A stretch of 64,000 bases of DNA from Leptolyngbya sp. FACHB-60. Its GTDB lineage: Bacteria; Cyanobacteriota; Cyanobacteriia; Phormidesmidales; Phormidesmidaceae. Under the pieces are notes generated by a model, which was given only the letters and a program-made list of their open reading frames with translations, had not been told where the DNA came from and searched no databases. Position 1 is the first letter of the stretch. Each line of letters opens with the position of its first letter. Made by a program: the position numbers and the translations under genes. Below, one piece after another: positions 55,687 to 64,000 of this stretch. The stretch lies in contig NZ_JACJOX010000020.1 of assembly GCF_014695775.1 (NCBI RefSeq), positions 1 through 64,000 of the forward strand, given 5' to 3'.

Positions 55687-57792
55687 TCATCCACTCACTG
55701 CCAGCGTCAGCGTCCAGCTCAGCAGCCTGCCCGTAGCTCCAGGGACATGATCCACAGCCCGCAGCCGCCAAGTTCCCTGGGTGGCCTGGCCAATGAATCG
55801 CATGAGTACGGGGGTTGTTTGCAATGAATAGGTCGTACGCAGCTTGGTTTGGCGACCTAGGCTGCGTCCTTGGATGAGAACTGTGCTGCCGTTGGGAGCA
55901 ATCAGGGTCAGGCTGATATCCCCCAGGAACTCGTGCTCAGCGCTGATCTCGACCTGCACGTCGGTTACCGTGCCGGTGGCGGTCACGGCCACGCTGCTCT
56001 CCACCCCACTGGGCTGGTTGTCGGGTATGCCCTGGGCGGTTTGGTTTTGCTGCTGCACGACCCGGCCCACCTGCCGCCCCGCCCAAGCCCGCCGCTGGGC
56101 CTCGCGCACTGCTGCCGCCGCATTGACCTTGCCGTAGCCAAACCACTGGGAGTGGCCGTTGGCGTTGTAGGTGCCGTGTTGAAGGCCGAGCTGGGGGTCG
56201 GGGGTGCGATCGACAATCTTGTCGGCGGTGGCCTGCAAAATTTCGCGCACCTGCCGAGCCGTCAGACTGGGGTTCACCGAGAGCATCAGCCCCGCCACCC
56301 CCGCTACCACCGGGCAGGAGCTAGAGGTGCCGCCAAAGGTATTGGTGTAGTCTTCACCGGAGTAGCCGGCGGCCTGGGTGCGATCGCTCGTCACCATGCC
56401 CCGCCCCGGCTGATGGCCGAGCGGCGGCCCAGTTTGCACATTGCCCACTTGGGGCAGGGTCATATTGGGCGGCGCGTTGTTGCTAGGGGCCGCCACGGCG
56501 ATATGTTCGCCCCAGTTGCTGTAGGCGGCCTTGGTGCCCAGGCTGGTCGAGGCTGACACCGCAATCACATCGGGGTGAATGGCAAACCCGCTCAGCCACC
56601 GCGTGGGGCCGGTGAGAGCGTTGTTGGGCCACTGGGTTTCGTTAACGGTGCCGCTGACGGGGCGGTTGGCATTGCCCGCCGAAAAGACAATGACGCAACC
56701 CTTGCCGTTGCGTCCGGTGGTGGCGGCCCGAGTCAGCGCATGGGTCTGCCGCAGGGTGAGGGGAAAGTAGTTCGCCGCCGGTGACCAGCTACAGACGATC
56801 ACAGCGGCCCCCCGGCGTGCCGCCTCATTAAACAGTTGCTCGATCGCCCCGTCATCGATAAAGCCCGTGGTGCGAATCGGCAAAAAGGCGCAGCCAGGGG
56901 CCACTCCAACGATGCCAGTGGTATTTTCTTCGCCAATGGCTAGTCCGGCAACGGCGGTGCCGTGGTTTTCGTTCTGCTTAGCGGGCAGAGGCAGGGCATC
57001 TTTGTCTTGCAGATCTAACGGTGCTACCAGCTTGCCCACCCCCTGGAGATCGGGATGGTTGAGGTCAAACCCGTCATCGCTGACGGCAATCACCACCGAC
57101 CTGGACCCCCGAGTAATATCCCACGCGGCTTCTGCTGAGATGTGTGACCCTAGGGCTAAGCTGGTGCCACCGTTGTGAAACAGGTGCCACTGCTGGGGGT
57201 AGCGATCGTCCGTAGGGCGGTAAAGGCTACCGGTTTCTATAGACAAGTTAGGCTCCGCCGCCAGCACTATCTCTAGGGCCATCAGCCGATTGGCGATTTT
57301 GATCGGGTTTTCGATCGCCGCTGAGGTAACCCGCACCACAAAGGTGTTGGGCATGCCCTCTAGCAGTTTTTCGATGGTAATGCCCAAGCTCCCCAGAATG
57401 GCGTCAATGGTGTCAGTGGTCGTGTCGGGGGCAAACTGCACCGTGAGCTGGTCGGTCAGATAGACCCAGGTTTGAGGGCTATCGACCAAACGATACACAT
57501 GGCTGGCAAAGCGCACCATCGGGTCTTGGCGGGCAGTGGTCAGGGCTGCTTCCAGACTCTTTTCAGCCATCTGCCACTCCACCAGTTGTCCTCCAGCCAC
57601 CGGATGCACTGCCAAAGGGTTCAGGCGCTGTTGCAGTGGTGCTAAGGCCGTGGCGGCTGTGAGACGAGTCGTGAAACGGGTGGGCACTTTTTCGAGCAGC
57701 AGCTCTTCGCCGCCGCGCTGCAAGATCTCTCCTCGAAAATCGCTGCGAGGGCCATTGCGGGGCAAACGAGCATCAGAGGAAAATCCGGTCAT
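55687..57792 (-). CDS. Subtilisin-family protease with C-terminal P domain (PrcA-like)
   Basis: 701 residues. An N-terminal region (~1-190) without a clear signal peptide precedes an S8 domain (~200-560). Asp239 (VSDDGFDLNHPD), His277 (NHGTAVAG) and Ser ~495 (GGTSSSCPVVAG) complete the catalytic set. A proprotein-convertase P domain (~585-700, GDISLTLIAPNGS and TQGTWRLRAVD) closes it. This is the layout of the Anabaena calcium-dependent protease PrcA. Calcium dependence is inferred from that resemblance. Lack of a signal suggests cytoplasmic or non-classical location. Confidence 0.83.
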   Translation of the reverse strand: MTGFSSDARLPRNGPRSDFRGEILQRGGEELLLEKVPTRFTTRLTAATALAPLQQRLNPLAVHPVAGGQLVEWQMAEKSLEAALTTARQDPMVRFASHVYRLVDSPQTWVYLTDQLTVQFAPDTTTDTIDAILGSLGITIEKLLEGMPNTFVVRVTSAAIENPIKIANRLMALEIVLAAEPNLSIETGSLYRPTDDRYPQQWHLFHNGGTSLALGSHISAEAAWDITRGSRSVVIAVSDDGFDLNHPDLQGVGKLVAPLDLQDKDALPLPAKQNENHGTAVAGLAIGEENTTGIVGVAPGCAFLPIRTTGFIDDGAIEQLFNEAARRGAAVIVCSWSPAANYFPLTLRQTHALTRAATTGRNGKGCVIVFSAGNANRPVSGTVNETQWPNNALTGPTRWLSGFAIHPDVIAVSASTSLGTKAAYSNWGEHIAVAAPSNNAPPNMTLPQVGNVQTGPPLGHQPGRGMVTSDRTQAAGYSGEDYTNTFGGTSSSCPVVAGVAGLMLSVNPSLTARQVREILQATADKIVDRTPDPQLGLQHGTYNANGHSQWFGYGKVNAAAAVREAQRRAWAGRQVGRVVQQQNQTAQGIPDNQPSGVESSVAVTATGTVTDVQVEISAEHEFLGDISLTLIAPNGSTVLIQGRSLGRQTKLRTTYSLQTTPVLMRFIGQATQGTWRLRAVDHVPGATGRLLSWTLTLAVSG

Positions 57793-57991
57793 CGATTTAA
57801 CGGGCTCCGACGGGAACTTTTGGTCGCTAGAGCAGTCTGTGACCTGGCTGTGGCGCTAATTTGTAGCACTAGGACAGTTGCCTGGCTGGGCCAAATTTCG
57901 GTACTGCGCCATACCGAGATGATAAGATACCTCAGTGTTTTTCTGTTTAGTTGTCTCGCCCTGCTCGTTGTCCCTCACTGCGTTTTACTCT

Positions 57992-58597
57992 ATGGTCGTT
58001 TTCACCCGTTTTCTGCGTCAGTCTTGGGGCGGTTGCGCCGCCGCTGCCCTATCTATTGCCCTGGTTGCAGGGGGATCTGGGGTGGTCCTGGCCCAGGAGG
58101 CTAGTGGCTCTGACCCAGCGCGGCCTCTAAACCAGGCCAGCAGCTCCCTCAGCATTGTTTCGGGGCAGCAGTTGATGACCGAGGCCAGTGCCGCGATCTC
58201 TGACCAAAACTTTCCGCTGGCTGAAGAAAAGCTCAAGGCGGCGAGAGATAGTTTCAACCAAATCTCGACCTACTACCAAGAGCTGGCGCAGATGTTTGTC
58301 GGTGTCGACACCCAGATCAACCGCAGCAACCGAGAAAAAGCGCTTGAAACCGCTCAGTTGCGCGATCAGGCTACCTATCAGCTGGCGCTGGTCTATCGCT
58401 CGCAAAACCAGGCCAATGAGGCGGTACCCCTGCTGATGGAAATTCTACGCAGCCAGCAGCCCACTCGCGATCTGGGCCAGCGGGCCTACCAGCAGCTGTT
58501 TGAACTGGGCTTTGTCGATGAACCCTACAATGGTCGGGCGGCAACCACCCCAGCCGCGCCTGCTGAGCCAGCCGGGGCGGCTGAGCCGACCGAATAG
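57992..58597 (+). CDS. Exported TPR-like hypothetical protein
   Basis: ~201 residues from ATG 57992 (MVVFTRFLRQSW). The N-terminal hydrophobic signal ends VVLAQEAS. Residues ~60-165 are amphipathic helices resembling TPR repeats (LAEEKLKAARDSFNQIS, ATYQLALVYRSQNQANEAVPLLMEIL), and the tail is Ala/Pro/Glu-rich. The frame opens 19 codons earlier with a second hydrophobic stretch, which I reject as start. No enzyme motif. Probably a periplasmic scaffold. Confidence 0.68.
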   Translation: MVVFTRFLRQSWGGCAAAALSIALVAGGSGVVLAQEASGSDPARPLNQASSSLSIVSGQQLMTEASAAISDQNFPLAEEKLKAARDSFNQISTYYQELAQMFVGVDTQINRSNREKALETAQLRDQATYQLALVYRSQNQANEAVPLLMEILRSQQPTRDLGQRAYQQLFELGFVDEPYNGRAATTPAAPAEPAGAAEPTE

Positions 58598-58734
58598 GCG
58601 ATCGCCCCTCTCTCCTTCTCAGGCAGCTATAGCTAGATTCAATACCCCCCGGTTAGCGACTGGGGGTTGCACCTGGCAATATGGTCTTAGGGGATTTGAG
58701 TACCCCAGCTACCCATCCCACAAGGAAACTGTTC

Positions 58735-58989
58735 ATGATTACTCCCGACCAGGTCAGCACCATGATCAAGGCTGGCCTTCCCGACGCCGATGTGCAGGTG
58801 CAAGATTTAACCGGCGGCGGTGACCATTACCAGGTGGTTGTGGTTTCGTCGCAGTTTGCGGGGCGCAGCCTGGTGCAGCAGCATCAGCTCGTATACGGGG
58901 CGGTGCGCGAAGCCATGTCCTCCGAGGCTATTCATGCGCTAGCCTTAAAGACTTACACCCCAGAAGATTGGGCTGCTCAAAGCGCCTGA
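58735..58989 (+). CDS. BolA family protein
   Basis: 84 residues from ATG 58735 ([11 protein letters not shown]), with AAGGAA upstream. Hallmarks are [16 protein letters not shown] and the conserved C-terminal [14 protein letters not shown] with the metal-ligand His. BolA proteins bind [2Fe-2S]-bridged CGFS glutaredoxins, and the glutaredoxin gene follows 56 bp downstream, so a shared iron-sulfur role is likely. Confidence 0.9.
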   Translation: MITPDQVSTMIKAGLPDADVQVQDLTGGGDHYQVVVVSSQFAGRSLVQQHQLVYGAVREAMSSEAIHALALKTYTPEDWAAQSA

Positions 58990-59045
58990 ACCTGGTCATC
59001 GCTTTGCCTTAATCGTTTATTCCGTTCTGTAAGGGTATTGACGCT

Positions 59046-59369
59046 ATGGATTCGGCAACTAAAGAAAGACTCGATCAGCTGGTTCAGAACAACACCGTCG
59101 TGGTGTTTATGAAGGGCAATAAGCTCATGCCCCAGTGTGGCTTCTCCAATAACGTTGTGCAAATTCTCAACGTGCTGGGTGCTCCCTTTGAGACCGTCGA
59201 TGTGCTGGCTGACTCAGACATTCGTCAGGGCATCAAGGAATATTCCAACTGGCCCACCATTCCCCAGGTGTACATCAACGGTGAGTTTGTCGGCGGTTCC
59301 GACATTCTGATTGAGCTGTACCAAAACGGCAAGCTCCAGGAGATGGTTGAGATTGCCCTGGCCTCTTAG
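59046..59369 (+). CDS. grxD: Monothiol CGFS glutaredoxin (Grx4/GrxD)
   Basis: 107 residues with [22 protein letters not shown], the CGFS active site that binds a glutathione-ligated [2Fe-2S] cluster, plus [19 protein letters not shown]. It carries and delivers Fe-S clusters rather than acting as a dithiol reductase. It directly follows bolA, its usual partner. Confidence 0.95.
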   Translation: MDSATKERLDQLVQNNTVVVFMKGNKLMPQCGFSNNVVQILNVLGAPFETVDVLADSDIRQGIKEYSNWPTIPQVYINGEFVGGSDILIELYQNGKLQEMVEIALAS

Positions 59370-59623
59370 GGATTTGGGGTAGAGTTAAAAACTCAGTTTA
59401 GCTTTGCGAGCAACTCCGCTCCGCCTCTGATGAACGAAGGTCGAGCGGAGTTGTTGATCTGGCAGATGGCTACGTCAAGGTGAAGCGTTGCCCAAAGTCT
59501 CACGCGTATAGATGGCACCTAGGCCAAGCGATCGCATTAACCTAAGCGGTAAAGTTGTTACCAACCTATGCAAACCCAGGTCATTTAGGATGGCTAGGGT
59601 AAACTCGCCCCTCGCATTGCGTT

Positions 59624-61093
59624 ATGCCCCCAGCCATGCCGACTGCCTTTCAGCAGCGTCTCGATCAATCTGCCATCACGCGCCCGATGGTGCGGCTGTG
59701 GCTACTGGCCGCCAGCCTGATTGCCCTAGACGGGTTTGATTTCTTTATCATTGGGGTCGCCTTACCGTTTTTGCAGCGTGACTTAGACCTCAGTCCAGCG
59801 GCGGTTGGGGCTGTGGCGGCAGCGGCGGTGGCCGGGTCGCTGCTGGGCTCTCTGTTCCTGGGGCCGCTCACTGACAAACTGGGTCGCCAGCCCATGCTGA
59901 TTGCCGATGTCATTCTATTTGTGGTGGCTACCGCTGGCACCGCCCTAGCCTGGAACCTGGCTTCGCTACTGGTCTTTCGGGTATTGGTTGGGGTGGCGAT
60001 CGGGGCCGACTATCCCATTAGCGTGGCTTACATTGTTGAAAACGTGCCCACGCGCCACCGCGACCAGCTCGTGATTGGAGCGTTCTCGTTTCAGGCGGTA
60101 GGGGCGTTGCTAGGGGCGCTAGTGGGCATCGCCATCCTGTATGGATTTTCTGTAGGTTATCCAGGTGATGAGCAGATGGCTATTCACTATGCCTGGCGCT
60201 GGATGCTGGGGGTAGGGGTAGTGCTAGCGCTAGGGGTAGCTCTGGCCCGCCTGGCGGTTTCTCTGGAAAGCCCAGCTTATTTGTTGTCCCAAGGCAACTA
60301 TGAAGCGGCCTCTGCGATGGCCTCTGAATTGCTAGAGGAGCCTATAACTCTAAAGCCCGATCGCCCTTCAGGGCCGGTCTTTGACCATCGCGGTTCACCA
60401 GACGGCCCGCCTCGGCTCCGCTATCGAGACCTATTTGGGCCGACCTACCGTCGCCAAACGCTTCTGGCTTCGGTGCCATGGTTCCTGCAAGATATTGCTA
60501 CCTACGGCGTGGGCATTTTTACCCCGGTTATTTTGGGTGTTTTAGTCTTTGGCGGAGCTTCTGATCTGGTGGCGCAGACCCTCGCCTCGGCCAAGGGCTC
60601 GGCGCTGGTCGATATTTTCTTAATCCTCGGCTTTTTGCTAGCAGTGCTGCTGGTCAAGCGGCTGGGGCCGATTGTGCTGCAAATCGTTGGGTTTTTGGGT
60701 ATGGCCTTGGGGTTAGGGCTGCTGGCGGCCTCGACGGGGTTGCCAGCCGAGAGCCCCGCGGCGATGGGGCTGATTTTTGGCGGCTTTCTGCTGTTTAACC
60801 TGTTGATGAATGCTGGCCCCAATGCCACGACCTTTCTACTGTCGGGGGCAGTGTTTCCTGCTGCGATTCGAGCCAGCGGGGCCGGGTTATCGGCAGCCTT
60901 TGCTAAAGCCGGGGCAGTGTTAGGTACCTTTGGGCTGCCGGTTCTACAGCAGGCTCTAGGGTTGGCCTCAACGCTGGGGCTGTTGGCCGTGTTGTGCGGC
61001 GTGGCTGCCCTGGTGACCTTTATCTACCGTCGGGAAGCATCACAACTGCGGCTGTTGGGTGATGGAGCGATCGCCGACTCCGCGCCTAAGTGA
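59624..61093 (+). CDS. Major facilitator superfamily transporter
   Basis: A 489-residue, 12-segment secondary transporter. GPLTDKLGRQPML is the MFS loop 2-3 motif, and LDGFDFFIIGVALP in helix 1 resembles sugar/organic-acid:H+ symporters. A long central loop contains polar sequence (RPSGPVFDHRGSPDGPPRLRYRD). Substrate unknown; phosphate or carboxylate symport is possible from the DGFDFFIIG motif. The 3' end overlaps the convergent CHASE2 gene by 54 bases. The start may be the second ATG at 59636. Confidence 0.83.
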   Translation: MPPAMPTAFQQRLDQSAITRPMVRLWLLAASLIALDGFDFFIIGVALPFLQRDLDLSPAAVGAVAAAAVAGSLLGSLFLGPLTDKLGRQPMLIADVILFVVATAGTALAWNLASLLVFRVLVGVAIGADYPISVAYIVENVPTRHRDQLVIGAFSFQAVGALLGALVGIAILYGFSVGYPGDEQMAIHYAWRWMLGVGVVLALGVALARLAVSLESPAYLLSQGNYEAASAMASELLEEPITLKPDRPSGPVFDHRGSPDGPPRLRYRDLFGPTYRRQTLLASVPWFLQDIATYGVGIFTPVILGVLVFGGASDLVAQTLASAKGSALVDIFLILGFLLAVLLVKRLGPIVLQIVGFLGMALGLGLLAASTGLPAESPAAMGLIFGGFLLFNLLMNAGPNATTFLLSGAVFPAAIRASGAGLSAAFAKAGAVLGTFGLPVLQQALGLASTLGLLAVLCGVAALVTFIYRREASQLRLLGDGAIADSAPK

Positions 61094-63586
61094 TTGCTTT
61101 GGTGGTAGCGGGGTGGCTCTGAGCATTGCTGAGGCCTCGGTGGCGGGCATGGGTTTAGCCCAGTAGTAGCCCTGGCCAAACTCACAGCCCAGCGATCGTA
61201 GCGCTAACCCCTGCTCCTGGGTTTCAATGCCCTCGGCAATCAGGTCCATTCCCAACGTGTGGCCTAGACCGATGATGGTGCGCACGATCTCGTGGTCTTC
61301 ACGACTGTCTCCCATATTGCGGATAAACGACTGATCGACCTTCAGCGTATCAATGGGAAATCGTCGTAGGTAGCTCAGCGACGAGTAACCCGTGCCAAAG
61401 TCATCCATCCCCAGTTTGCAGCCCAGGGCTTTCAGCCCCAGCATCAGATCGATGGCGGTCTCAACGTCGCCCATCACCATACTCTCAGTAATTTCAAGCT
61501 TGAGGCTGCGCCCGTCGAGGTTGGTCTCCTGCAAGATTTGTCCCAACTGGTCGGCTAGATGGGGCTGCTCAAACTGCCGCCCCGATAGGTTGACGCTAAC
61601 GATCAAGGGATGGTCAGGAAAATCTTGCTGCCACTGACGGGCTTGGCGGCAGGCGGTGCGGCAGATCCACTCGCCTAGGGGCAAAATCAGCCCCGTCTCC
61701 TCTGCCAGCGGAATAAACCGCACCGGCGGCACAAACCCCTGGCGAGGATGCTGCCAGCGAACCAGCGCCTCAAACCCGGCTATGTGCCCTGTTTCTAGCT
61801 CAACAATCGGCTGGTAGTGGAGCACAAACTCCTGGTGGGCGATGCCGTGGCGCATCTCGGTTTCAAGGGTGAACTGATCGGTGGCGCTGGCCATGCTGGC
61901 GGCAAACACTTGGTAGCGGGCCTGGCCATGGCGCTGGGCGCGATACATAGCCGTTTGGGCATCGCGTAGCAGGTTCTCGGCGGTATAACCCTGCTGCGGT
62001 TGCGGTACCACGATGCCAATGCTGGCCGTCATGGCAATGTCTTGACCGTTGAGGCTAAAAGGCTCGCCCAGCGCCTGCTGAATTCTGTTGGCGAGGCTGC
62101 TCAAAAAGTCCTGGTCGCTCTGTCGCAGGGCTAGGGCAAAGTCATCGCTATTTACCCGGCCCAGCTGAGCCGTGCGAGGAATGGCCTGTCGCAGACGACT
62201 AACCATCATCATCACTAGGCGATCGCCCGTGGTCTGCCCCAGACTGGCGTTGACCTGCTTAAAGCGATCAAACCCCACCACCATAATGCCCGGCGGGTTG
62301 GGGTGTTGCCGCCCGGCCAGGGGCGACAGATGCCGGTTCAGAGCATTGAGCCAGGCTCGACGGTTGAGCAGCCCCGTGAGCAGATCGCGGCTGTGGGTAT
62401 AAAACAGCCGATGGGCCATGGTTGCCCCCAGGCCCAGGGAGAACCCGATCGAGGGTTCCACCACTGGAATCCAGAGCGTGTGGAGAAAGAGCCCCCAACC
62501 AGAGGCATAGAGTAAGCCCAGCGCGGCCAGACTGCTTAAACCCAATCCCAAAGGATGGCCAAACTGCCAGGCCAGTATCCCCCCGACGATCGCCCAGCCC
62601 CATAGCCATAGCACCTCTCCCCAAGGCGGCCAAAAGCTAAAGGCTGAGCGCTGTTGTAGGGCGATGTCTAGCAGATGGCTAATGATTTGGGCATGAACGA
62701 CTACTCCGGGGGCGTTAAAGGTCGCAACGTCAATGCTGTAGGGGGTGTACATCATGTCTTTAAGGCTGGGCGCGTCTGTGCCAATGACCACAATGCGATC
62801 GCGAATCTGGGCTGGGTCTATCGCCCCTTCCATCAGCTGGCTCCAGGTCACTACCGGCGCTGGGCTGTAGCGGCTGCGGTAGTTGAGCAACGTTTGATAA
62901 CCGTTAGTATCGGCCTGCTGGTAGCCCCCATCGTTAGTCTTTAAAGGCAAAATTGGCACCTGCCCCAGCCACAGCGCCCCCGCATCGTAGTGAAATGCTT
63001 TACCCATGGTCGCCAGATAGCGCAGGCTGGTCCGCAGCGCAAAGGAGTAGTAGGTCTGGTCGTCTCTGGCTACAAACAACAAACTGCGCCGCAACACCCC
63101 ATCTTCGTCAAGGGTAAAGTCATTGAAGCCAATGCGATCGGGGGGAACCTCCGGCGGTGCGGCAATCCCGTCAATGATGTTAGTGATGGCTACCAAGTTC
63201 TCGGCTTGCAGCGCCGACTTTAGGGCCACGTTTCCCGGCAGGTGAGGTAAATCGCGGTAGAGATCTAGGCCTATCACTCGCGGGCTGTGGTGCTGAATCT
63301 GAGCTAGGCCCTCGGCCAAGACCTGATCGCTGAACGGCCAACCGTAGCGATGCAGATCGGTCTCGCTAATGCCGACAATTAGCAGACGGCTGTCGGCAGC
63401 GAGGTCAACTCGCCGCTGCATGAATTGATCAAATACTTTGAGTTCCAGCGGCTCTAGCCAGCCGAGGAACCCAAGGCCCAGCAGCAGTATTGTTGTCAAA
63501 ATGCTGGTCAGCAGAATTGATCGCCCCGCCGCCCGCAGGCGATTGGGTATCGGTAAGAGCGTCGGCCATCGGCGGGGGAACTTCAT
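61040..63586 (-). CDS. CHASE2-GGDEF(degenerate)-EAL membrane protein
   Basis: An 848-residue c-di-GMP protein organised like the one at 12211: TM (~20-45), CHASE2 (~50-310), three TM segments, GGDEF-like and EAL domains. The cyclase motif is broken: NSDDF replaces GGDEF, and GFDRFKQVN replaces the metal-binding DxDRFK start. EAL (FEALVRW), ITES, DDFGTG, KVDQSF and AEGIET are intact, so it is probably a phosphodiesterase with a regulatory cyclase domain. The DUF928 gene ends 9 bp upstream, so the two are probably cotranscribed. Confidence 0.9.
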   Translation of the reverse strand: MKFPRRWPTLLPIPNRLRAAGRSILLTSILTTILLLGLGFLGWLEPLELKVFDQFMQRRVDLAADSRLLIVGISETDLHRYGWPFSDQVLAEGLAQIQHHSPRVIGLDLYRDLPHLPGNVALKSALQAENLVAITNIIDGIAAPPEVPPDRIGFNDFTLDEDGVLRRSLLFVARDDQTYYSFALRTSLRYLATMGKAFHYDAGALWLGQVPILPLKTNDGGYQQADTNGYQTLLNYRSRYSPAPVVTWSQLMEGAIDPAQIRDRIVVIGTDAPSLKDMMYTPYSIDVATFNAPGVVVHAQIISHLLDIALQQRSAFSFWPPWGEVLWLWGWAIVGGILAWQFGHPLGLGLSSLAALGLLYASGWGLFLHTLWIPVVEPSIGFSLGLGATMAHRLFYTHSRDLLTGLLNRRAWLNALNRHLSPLAGRQHPNPPGIMVVGFDRFKQVNASLGQTTGDRLVMMMVSRLRQAIPRTAQLGRVNSDDFALALRQSDQDFLSSLANRIQQALGEPFSLNGQDIAMTASIGIVVPQPQQGYTAENLLRDAQTAMYRAQRHGQARYQVFAASMASATDQFTLETEMRHGIAHQEFVLHYQPIVELETGHIAGFEALVRWQHPRQGFVPPVRFIPLAEETGLILPLGEWICRTACRQARQWQQDFPDHPLIVSVNLSGRQFEQPHLADQLGQILQETNLDGRSLKLEITESMVMGDVETAIDLMLGLKALGCKLGMDDFGTGYSSLSYLRRFPIDTLKVDQSFIRNMGDSREDHEIVRTIIGLGHTLGMDLIAEGIETQEQGLALRSLGCEFGQGYYWAKPMPATEASAMLRATPLPPKQSLRRGVGDRSITQQPQL

Positions 63587-63595
63587 GGCCAGTGG

Positions 63596-64000
63596 CTACT
63601 GCACAACGGTAGCGAGATCGAGAGTTTCTATTAGACGACTCCACTGGGCTTGGACGAGTGGGTTGTCAGGATGGGCCTGATGTAGCTCTACCAGCAGCGC
63701 GATCGCATCGCTCCACAGCCCTTGGGTCTGATAGGTTTCAACCAAGCCAAGCTGACTGTCTACTAAGGTTGTATTGGCAGGCGCAGGAGTGGGCTGTACC
63801 CGGCGCAGCCAGCCCTCTAGCACCACGTTCTGCGACAGGTCGCGGGGATTGCAGGCCACCACAAAGTACCAGTGATAATCTTGGTCAGTAGCGATTAGAT
63901 CGGCGGGCAGATGAACCCCAACGATCGGTTCAGTACCAGCGACCACGGTGGTCTCGTACAGCCGATTCTCGTCAGCATCGTGAAGAATAAACTGACCGTG
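63596..64000 (-). CDS. DUF928 exported protein, C-terminal part (partial)
   Basis: The frame is open to the window edge; 134 residues are visible. Family features are QFILHDADENRLYETTV, then VGVHLPADLIATDQDYHWYFVVACNP and VVLEGWLRRVQP, followed by a helical tail with a repeat-like segment (LGLVETYQTQGLWSDAIALLVEL). DUF928 proteins are predicted periplasmic proteins frequent in cyanobacteria beside CHASE2 and FecR genes. The true start lies beyond 64000. It ends 9 bp before the CHASE2 gene, suggesting an operon and a functional partner role (inference). Confidence 0.78.
   Translation of the reverse strand, partial: HGQFILHDADENRLYETTVVAGTEPIVGVHLPADLIATDQDYHWYFVVACNPRDLSQNVVLEGWLRRVQPTPAPANTTLVDSQLGLVETYQTQGLWSDAIALLVELHQAHPDNPLVQAQWSRLIETLDLATVVQ

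Overview
The window is chromosomal DNA from a moderately GC-rich cyanobacterium, probably a filamentous Leptolyngbya/Nodosilinea-like form (genus is inference). The evidence is the very frequent GCGATCGC (HIP1) octamer, a thylakoid-formation/PSII-biogenesis gene (thf1/psb29), a perfect NtcA-type box, a 2-oxoglutarate decarboxylase/succinate-semialdehyde dehydrogenase pair, a plastoquinone-type UbiA, and several families I know mainly from cyanobacteria (DUF928, DUF2949, FecR+CHASE2 pairs). There are no rRNA genes, no CRISPR array and no prophage structural genes. One tRNA is present.

Layout. 1-5.3 kb is the end of a tRNA-Thr-anchored genomic island. It holds an IS630-type transposase cut by the window edge, a DrmD/SNF2-type defence helicase broken by two frameshifts and by that IS, an AT-richer gap, a tyrosine recombinase with three helically phased TTACACCC repeats at its 5' side, and tRNA-Thr(TGT). 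5.4-14.8 kb carries an Na+/H+ antiporter, a nitrilase-family amidase, the two-gene 2-oxoglutarate-to-succinate bypass and a CHASE2-GGDEF-EAL protein. 14.8-20.9 kb has a structured non-coding stretch, rlpA, a Rieske oxygenase, ftsH and a DUF1232 protein. 21-27.5 kb is the most unusual part. It contains an aldehyde dehydrogenase, an iron alcohol dehydrogenase bracketed by two ~260-bp inverted repeats, a GlnT/PuuA-like glutamine-synthetase-family ligase behind a perfect NtcA box, a glycine-zipper protein and a class-I glutamine amidotransferase.

27.6-31.6 kb is a FecR / CHASE2-PAS-GGDEF-EAL pair. 31.7-39.8 kb holds mixed metabolic and regulatory genes (LysR regulator, SDR, glycosyltransferase, thf1, Ada-like methyltransferase coupled to an EamA exporter, panE, a Cys-rich small protein). 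40.2-43.8 kb has an RNA methyltransferase, ubiA and gatB. 44-47.2 kb is mreB-mreC-mreD divergent from ssb. 47.2-59.4 kb is mostly housekeeping: mscL, pgi, a BI-1-like protein, gatA, a hydrolase, exoD, a PrcA-like subtilase, bolA and the CGFS glutaredoxin. 59.6-64 kb has an MFS transporter overlapping the 3' end of a third CHASE2-GGDEF(degenerate)-EAL gene, which follows a DUF928 gene cut by the window edge.

How genes may work together. The decarboxylase and SSADH close the TCA cycle. The GlnT-like ligase, Fe-ADH, ALDH and amidotransferase could form a nitrogen-controlled gamma-glutamylation route for an amino alcohol or amine (inference). Three CHASE2 proteins, two of them beside secreted-type partners, suggest envelope sensing linked to c-di-GMP. 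BolA and Grx4 are a known Fe-S trafficking pair. mreBCD, rlpA, mscL and exoD serve the envelope.
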